Of a DNA stretch of 11,219 nucleotides, positions 7,455 through 11,219 are shown piece by piece. How positions within the stretch are numbered: position 1 is the first letter of the stretch; each line of letters starts with the position of its first letter. The position numbers were made by a program, and so were the translations under genes. Location of the stretch: assembly GCA_030603465.1 (NCBI GenBank), contig JAUVXT010000066.1, positions 1-11,219 of the forward strand, given 5' to 3'. Below the pieces are notes generated by a model. That model was not told the origin of the DNA, searched no databases, and saw only the letters and a program-made list of their open reading frames with translations. The stretch is from Deltaproteobacteria bacterium. GTDB lineage: Bacteria; Desulfobacterota; Syntrophia; Syntrophales; UBA2210.

Positions 7455-8465
7455 TCAAACATTGTAGTAACTTCGGTACCACTCGACAAATCTTATGATA
7501 CCATCTTCAATAGGCGTGTCAGGTTTAAATCCGACGTCTCTCGTTAAATCATCGACATCCGCGTATGTTGCGGGAACGTCACCGGGCTGCATGGGGAGAA
7601 AATTCTTTTCCGCTTTTTTCCCGAGGTATTTCTCCAGTGTTTCAATAAAATGCATAAGATCAACCGGGTTATTGTTGCCGATATTGTAGATTTTGTAGGG
7701 AGCGAAACTTGTCCCCGGATCGGGATTATCTCCGGACCAGTCAGGATCGCCTCCGGGGATCCTTTCCATTGTGCGTATGACGCCTTCGATAATATCGTCG
7801 ATATATGTAAAATCGCGCCGCATCTTTCCGTGGTTAAATACATCGATGGTCTCACCCCTTAAGATGGCTTTTGTGAAAAGAAAGAGCGCCATGTCGGGAC
7901 GTCCCCAAGGGCCGTAAACGGTGAAAAAACGCAGTCCCGTACATGGAATATTGTAGAGGCTCGCATAGGTATGAGCCATGAGTTCGTTCGCCTTCTTCGT
8001 TGCCGCGTAGAGGCTGACGGGGTGATCCACATTCTGATGCACGGAAAAGGGCATTTGAGTGTTTGCCCCGTACACCGAACTGGATGATGCAAATACAAGG
8101 TGCTTTATATTTTTATATCTACATCCCTCGAGGATATTGGTGAAACCGACAAGATTGCTATCGATATATGCACGCGGATTTTCAAGAGAGTAACGGACCC
8201 CGGCCTGGGCCGCCAGGTTTACAACAATGTCAAAGGAATTTTCATTGAAGAGTGACTCTGTCTGACGTTGATCAGAGATATTTATCGCGTGAAAATGGAA
8301 TCTGCCCTGTTTCTCAAGTAGAGAAAGTCTCGCCTTTTTCAAATTCACATCATAATAGCTGTTTAGATTGTCTACTCCAAATATTGTATCACCACGTTCC
8401 AGCAGTTTCATAGACAGATGAAACCCTATGAACCCCGCCGTACCTGTGATAAGTATATTTCTCAT
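7455..8465 (-). CDS. NAD-dependent UDP-glucuronate 4-epimerase
   Basis: The 336-residue protein is an extended short-chain dehydrogenase/reductase of normal length. It shows the NAD-binding GTAGFIG loop (8-14), D32 for the NAD ribose, the SSSSVYG strand (127-133) and the catalytic pair Y153-x3-K157 (YAATK). Downstream are FFTVYGPWGRPDMA (180-193) and RRDFTYIDD (216-224). The NLNSYYDVNLK segment (33-43) and GRPDMA are typical of the CapI/LspL/WbpP-like group that converts UDP-glucuronate to UDP-galacturonate for capsule and lipopolysaccharide. UDP-glucose 4-epimerase is a less likely alternative. The ATG at 8465 has AAAGGA 8 bases upstream. It is the first gene of a - strand operon with addB and addA, an unexpected partnership. 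It lies across a shared promoter region from a transcription unit that includes a mannose-1-phosphate guanylyltransferase. Confidence 0.92.
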   Translation of the reverse strand: MRNILITGTAGFIGFHLSMKLLERGDTIFGVDNLNSYYDVNLKKARLSLLEKQGRFHFHAINISDQRQTESLFNENSFDIVVNLAAQAGVRYSLENPRAYIDSNLVGFTNILEGCRYKNIKHLVFASSSSVYGANTQMPFSVHQNVDHPVSLYAATKKANELMAHTYASLYNIPCTGLRFFTVYGPWGRPDMALFLFTKAILRGETIDVFNHGKMRRDFTYIDDIIEGVIRTMERIPGGDPDWSGDNPDPGTSFAPYKIYNIGNNNPVDLMHFIETLEKYLGKKAEKNFLPMQPGDVPATYADVDDLTRDVGFKPDTPIEDGIIRFVEWYRSYYNV

Positions 8466-8512
8466 CTGGAATTTCCTTTCTTAAAAGACGAACGGATTAG
8501 AATTGCTGTTTA

Positions 8513-8541
8513 AAAATACTGTAATTCATGCCAAACGTAAA
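8513..8541 (-). promoter_or_regulatory. Candidate promoter of the epimerase-addB-addA operon
   Basis: On the - strand, TTTACG (8536-8541; four of six match TTGACA) lies 17 bases from TATTTT (8513-8518; four of six match TATAAT). The predicted start is near 8506, about 40 bases before the epimerase ATG. Spacing is ideal but both boxes are imperfect. This is the best candidate I find between the two divergent genes. Confidence 0.4.
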
Positions 8542-8574
8542 GAACATTTTTTCATAAAACCAGTATGGGTTATT

Positions 8575-8591
8575 TTCAGGACCGGTTCAGG
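8575..8591. repeat. Direct repeat TTCAGG in the divergent promoter region
   Basis: Two copies of TTCAGG (8575-8580 and 8586-8591) start 11 bp apart, about one helical turn. They lie between the two divergent promoters, 24 bases upstream of the + strand -35 box. The placement suits an activator or repressor site, but two six-base copies can arise by chance. Confidence 0.22.
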
Positions 8592-8614
8592 GGAATTAGA
8601 TTTACCTATTTACC

Positions 8615-8642
8615 TTGATAATACCGGATAAATTGATATAAT
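8615..8642 (+). promoter_or_regulatory. Sigma-70-type promoter of the CoA-transferase/GNAT gene
   Basis: The -35 box TTGATA (8615-8620; five of six) and a perfect -10 box TATAAT (8637-8642) are separated by 16 bases. The predicted start is about 8649, giving a leader of some 47 bases before the ATG at 8696. This is the strongest promoter match in the window and is placed correctly for the gene that follows. Confidence 0.75.
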
Positions 8643-8658
8643 TAATGAAGAAAATCGT

Positions 8659-8689
8659 GGGGTCACCTTGAGACCTCCTGAATGAGGGA
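8659..8689 (+). promoter_or_regulatory. Leader with two mutually exclusive hairpins next to the ribosome site
   Basis: GGGGTC (8659-8664) can pair with GACCTC (8672-8677), including one G-U pair. Part of the second arm, CCTC (8674-8677), can instead pair with GAGG (8684-8687), the core of the Shine-Dalgarno sequence GAGGGA (8684-8689), which lies 6 bases before the ATG. The two pairings share 8674-8677 and cannot form together. A switch that hides or frees the ribosome site is possible, or the first arm pair may be a protein-binding dyad. Both stems are short, so the call is speculative. Confidence 0.28.
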
Positions 8690-8695
8690 ACAAAA

Positions 8696-10552
8696 ATGCC
8701 TGAATCATGGAAAGATAAGATCGTTTCTCCGGAGGAAGTCATTTCAAAAATCAAACCGGGAATGAGTATTTTCCTGGGGACCGGCGTTGCCGAGCCACGC
8801 ACTTTGATAAAGCACCTCATGGCTTCCAATGCCAACAATCTAAGGGATCTTGAGCTTGTTCAGCTAATCAGCCTGGGTGAGGCAATACCCATCGACGAAA
8901 GTTATGCCCAGAAATATCGTTTAAAGACATTTTTCTCGGGATGGGTGGCCAGCGAAGCAATCACGGCGGGGCGAATTGACCTGATTCCCTGTCGGTTTTC
9001 TCGCATTCCTGAACTCTTTAAATCGGGTATTATAAGGATTGATGCAGCCTTTGTACAGATTACACCGCCTGACAAGGAGGGAATAGCGAGTTTGGGTGTC
9101 TCTGTGGATGTTGCAAGGCATGCAATGGAGCAGGCGACTTTTGTTGCCGGGGTAATCAACGATAAGATTCCTTTTACTCTGGGGGATACGCTTGTCAATG
9201 CCGAAGAATTTGACTGTTTTGTTCGATCTACCTATCCGCCGCTCTATTTTCCCAAATGGCCCGATGAAGAGATTTTCAATAGAATAGCCGCAAATGTTGC
9301 TTCCGCGATAGAAGATGGAAGCTGTCTGTCTTTCTTTGCAGTACCCTTGTTTGAGGAGTTGGGAAAGCATCTTCGCAATAAGAGAGACCTGAGTGTTCAC
9401 TCGTTAATGATGACAGACACAGTAATGAATCTCATGAAAAGCGGAGCCGTTACCAATAGGCGCAAGCGCTATTTTAAGGGCAAAACGGTGGTCTCATACG
9501 CTCAGGGCACACCGGAGCTGATGGTCTGGTTAAACCATAATCCCGCCATTGAGTTCCAGGGGCTTGATATCTGTGCCGATCCGAGAAACATGGGGTACAA
9601 TGATAAATTTGTGGGAATAATTCCGGCGAGGAAGGTGGATTTATCGGGCAGGGTTGCCCTCCACATAGGAAAGGGGAGTATTGCAATCGGCCCCGGAGAG
9701 ACGGCAGAATTATTCGAAGGATCCGCATTATCAAATGGAGGGAAGACCATCTTTGCGCTTCCCAGCAGAAACTTGAAGGGGAGTCCCAATGTCCTCCTTT
9801 CAATTGAAGATTACCCGAATCAGTTTACCGATACCATATCGCTCGATCTGATTGCCACAGAATACGGTATTGCCTACCTGAAGGGACGATCGGTCAGGGA
9901 GAGGGCCCTGGCATTAATCGATATCGCTCATCCCGATGACAGAAAAGAACTTGTAAATAAGGCCAAGGATGCAAATATTATCTTTTCTGACCAGATATAC
10001 CTCACTGAATTGGGGCATCTCTATCCGGGTGACATATCTTACACCCATACGTTTAAAGATGATATCATAGTTCGTTTCAGGGTAATAAGACCTTCGGATG
10101 AGGATGACATGAGACGACTGTTCTACCGGTTTTCAGACAAGGCGGTTTACTACAGATACTTCAGTCCCATCAAGACTATGCCTCACACGAAGATGCAGGA
10201 ATATGTAAATATAGACTACGGACGGACCATTTCGATTGTGGGGATTTTGGAGGAATCGGGCGTGGAGCGTATAATTACAGAAGGTCGTTATGTGCGACTC
10301 GATGACCGACCCTTTGCCGATACGGCCTTTATTGTGGATGAAAAATATCAGGGATCGGGAGTGGGTACCTATCTTTTCAAATTGCTCGTTAAGATAGCGA
10401 AGTCCAGGGGTATCAAGGGTTTTACTGCCGATGTATTGACGGATAATAAATCGATGATGAAGGTTTTTGAAAAAAATCAGTATCCTTTGCGTGTCGTTGT
10501 TGACGGGGGGATTTGTGAATTAACGATACCCTTTTCGGGTGAAGAAATTTAA
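8696..10552 (+). CDS. Acetyl-CoA hydrolase/transferase-like protein fused to a GNAT acetyltransferase domain
   Basis: The protein has 618 residues. Residues 1-450 follow the acetyl-CoA hydrolase/4-hydroxybutyrate CoA-transferase fold: a GTGVAEP loop at 28-34, the N/C-domain hinge near 185-270, and the C-terminal signature TEYGIAYLKGRSVRERA (388-404) followed by the IAHP motif (410-413). Residues 455-618 form a GNAT domain with the acetyl-CoA pyrophosphate loop QGSGVG (552-557). In active CoA-transferases the segment 'IEVDLTGQV' carries the glutamate that forms the CoA thioester. The same place here reads RKVDLSGRV, so that glutamate is Lys313 (codon AAG, 9632-9634). The usual glycine-rich GFGGQVDF-type loop is GPGETAEL (332-339). 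The first half may therefore bind CoA esters without transferring CoA, and the second half may acetylate a protein or small molecule. GAGGGA lies 6 bases before the ATG. mannose-1-phosphate guanylyltransferase follows after 21 bp. The domain calls are firm; the activity is unknown. Confidence 0.92.
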   Translation: MPESWKDKIVSPEEVISKIKPGMSIFLGTGVAEPRTLIKHLMASNANNLRDLELVQLISLGEAIPIDESYAQKYRLKTFFSGWVASEAITAGRIDLIPCRFSRIPELFKSGIIRIDAAFVQITPPDKEGIASLGVSVDVARHAMEQATFVAGVINDKIPFTLGDTLVNAEEFDCFVRSTYPPLYFPKWPDEEIFNRIAANVASAIEDGSCLSFFAVPLFEELGKHLRNKRDLSVHSLMMTDTVMNLMKSGAVTNRRKRYFKGKTVVSYAQGTPELMVWLNHNPAIEFQGLDICADPRNMGYNDKFVGIIPARKVDLSGRVALHIGKGSIAIGPGETAELFEGSALSNGGKTIFALPSRNLKGSPNVLLSIEDYPNQFTDTISLDLIATEYGIAYLKGRSVRERALALIDIAHPDDRKELVNKAKDANIIFSDQIYLTELGHLYPGDISYTHTFKDDIIVRFRVIRPSDEDDMRRLFYRFSDKAVYYRYFSPIKTMPHTKMQEYVNIDYGRTISIVGILEESGVERIITEGRYVRLDDRPFADTAFIVDEKYQGSGVGTYLFKLLVKIAKSRGIKGFTADVLTDNKSMMKVFEKNQYPLRVVVDGGICELTIPFSGEEI

Positions 10553-10573
10553 AAGATAAAGAGGGGACAGGTT

Positions 10574-11219
10574 ATGTATGCAGTAATCATGGCGGGTGGC
10601 AGGGGGACAAGATTCTGGCCCCTCAGCAGAGAGAAGAAGCCGAAGCATTTACTGAAAATTGCCGGTAAAAGATCAATAATCCAACAGACTGTGGATCGGA
10701 TAAAACCTCTCATAGATGAGGACAATATCTATGTAGTGACAGTGGCCAGCCATGCGGAGGACCTGGCGGCACAGCTGCCGGATCTGCCTCGTGAAAATAT
10801 CATAGTTGAACCGGTGGGAAGGAATACCGCGCCATGCATAGGTCTCGCGTCTCTTTATCTAAAGAAAAAAGATCCCGACGATACCATGGTTGTCCTGCCG
10901 GCCGATCATCTCATTGCGGGTGAAAGTGATTTTCTCGAAACACTTGCGGCCGCCGGTGAAATGGCTAAGAAAACATCGTCACTCATTACAATCGGGATTA
11001 CACCCTCGGGACCTGAGACGGGTTACGGTTATATCGAAAAGGGCAAAACGGTGGGAACAGCAGGAGGCAGAGACATCTATGATGTAGAATCCTTCCGTGA
11101 AAAACCCGATGCCGAGACGGCTAACGTATTCTTTAAGGATGGCGGTTTTTTCTGGAATAGCGGGATGTTTATATGGAAGGTTTCAACTATCCTTGAAGAA
11201 ATAAAAGGTCTGCTTCCCG
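10574..11219 (+). CDS. manC: Mannose-1-phosphate guanylyltransferase, C-terminus beyond the window
   Basis: The frame is open from ATG 10574 to the window end, giving 215 residues. GAGGGG lies 7 bases before the start. It has the sugar-nucleotide pyrophosphorylase signature GGRGTRFWPLSREKKPKH (8-25), EPVGRNTAP (79-87), the metal-binding VLPADH (107-112), TGYGYI (149-154), FREKPD (174-179) and FFWNSGMFIW (192-201). These identify the enzyme that joins GTP and mannose-1-phosphate to make GDP-mannose, the donor for mannose, fucose and rhamnose-type sugars in surface glycans. The missing part decides whether it is the short single-function form (about 350 residues) or the long form fused to phosphomannose isomerase (about 470). 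It lies 21 bp after the CoA-transferase/GNAT gene with no terminator between, so the two are probably cotranscribed. Confidence 0.93.
   Translation, partial: MYAVIMAGGRGTRFWPLSREKKPKHLLKIAGKRSIIQQTVDRIKPLIDEDNIYVVTVASHAEDLAAQLPDLPRENIIVEPVGRNTAPCIGLASLYLKKKDPDDTMVVLPADHLIAGESDFLETLAAAGEMAKKTSSLITIGITPSGPETGYGYIEKGKTVGTAGGRDIYDVESFREKPDAETANVFFKDGGFFWNSGMFIWKVSTILEEIKGLLP

Noticed and set aside
7417..7482. GTG at 7482 as the start of the AddB-like protein
   Set aside because: It would overlap the end of the epimerase gene, has no clear Shine-Dalgarno sequence, and adds 22 residues unlike the usual family start, which begins just before the YLTSTGRLARRL segment.
8521..8540. TGGCATG...TTACA on the - strand as a sigma-54 promoter
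   Set aside because: The invariant GC of the -12 element is missing, and the same stretch fits better as the spacer of a sigma-70-like promoter.
8921..9400. A 159-codon open frame on the - strand
   Set aside because: It lies wholly within the CoA-transferase/GNAT gene on the other strand, which has strong domain support. Its translation resembles no protein family I know.

Overview
The window looks like chromosomal DNA of an anaerobic Gram-negative bacterium, most plausibly a Desulfobacterota/Syntrophales-type deltaproteobacterium. This rests on gene content only: a beta-oxidation enzyme, a CoA-transferase/GNAT fusion, an iron-sulfur AddAB-like nuclease pair, and a small cysteine-rich sigma-region-4 protein. 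No rRNA, tRNA, CRISPR array, insertion sequence or phage gene is visible.

Layout. (1) Bases 1-573, + strand: the C-terminal three quarters of an enoyl-CoA hydratase/isomerase, cut by the left edge. (2) Bases 584-868, - strand: a 94-residue protein joining a cysteine cluster to a housekeeping-type sigma region 4.2, with its own strong promoter at 924-953. (3) Bases 869-1305: a long non-coding gap. Its right half holds an imperfect palindrome of about 180 bp (1025-1203) that no gene explains. (4) Bases 1306-8465, - strand: a likely operon read from right to left, UDP-glucuronate 4-epimerase, then an AddB-like iron-sulfur nuclease, then an AddA-like UvrD helicase-nuclease. Gaps between genes are 38 and 27 bp. 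(5) Bases 8466-8695: a divergent promoter region with a near-consensus sigma-70 promoter on the + strand. (6) Bases 8696-11219, + strand: a CoA-transferase-like protein fused to a GNAT acetyltransferase, then after 21 bp a mannose-1-phosphate guanylyltransferase cut by the right edge.

How they fit together. The AddB/AddA pair is predicted to process double-strand DNA ends for recombination. The epimerase and the guanylyltransferase make the activated sugars UDP-galacturonate and GDP-mannose for surface polysaccharide. They lie in the two divergent transcription units and share the 8466-8695 control region. The CoA-transferase/GNAT protein suggests a link to acyl-CoA metabolism or protein acylation. 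However, the glutamate that forms the covalent CoA thioester in this family is a lysine here, so the CoA-transferase half may bind CoA esters without transferring CoA. The most notable items are this fusion, the cysteine/sigma-4 protein and the long palindrome.
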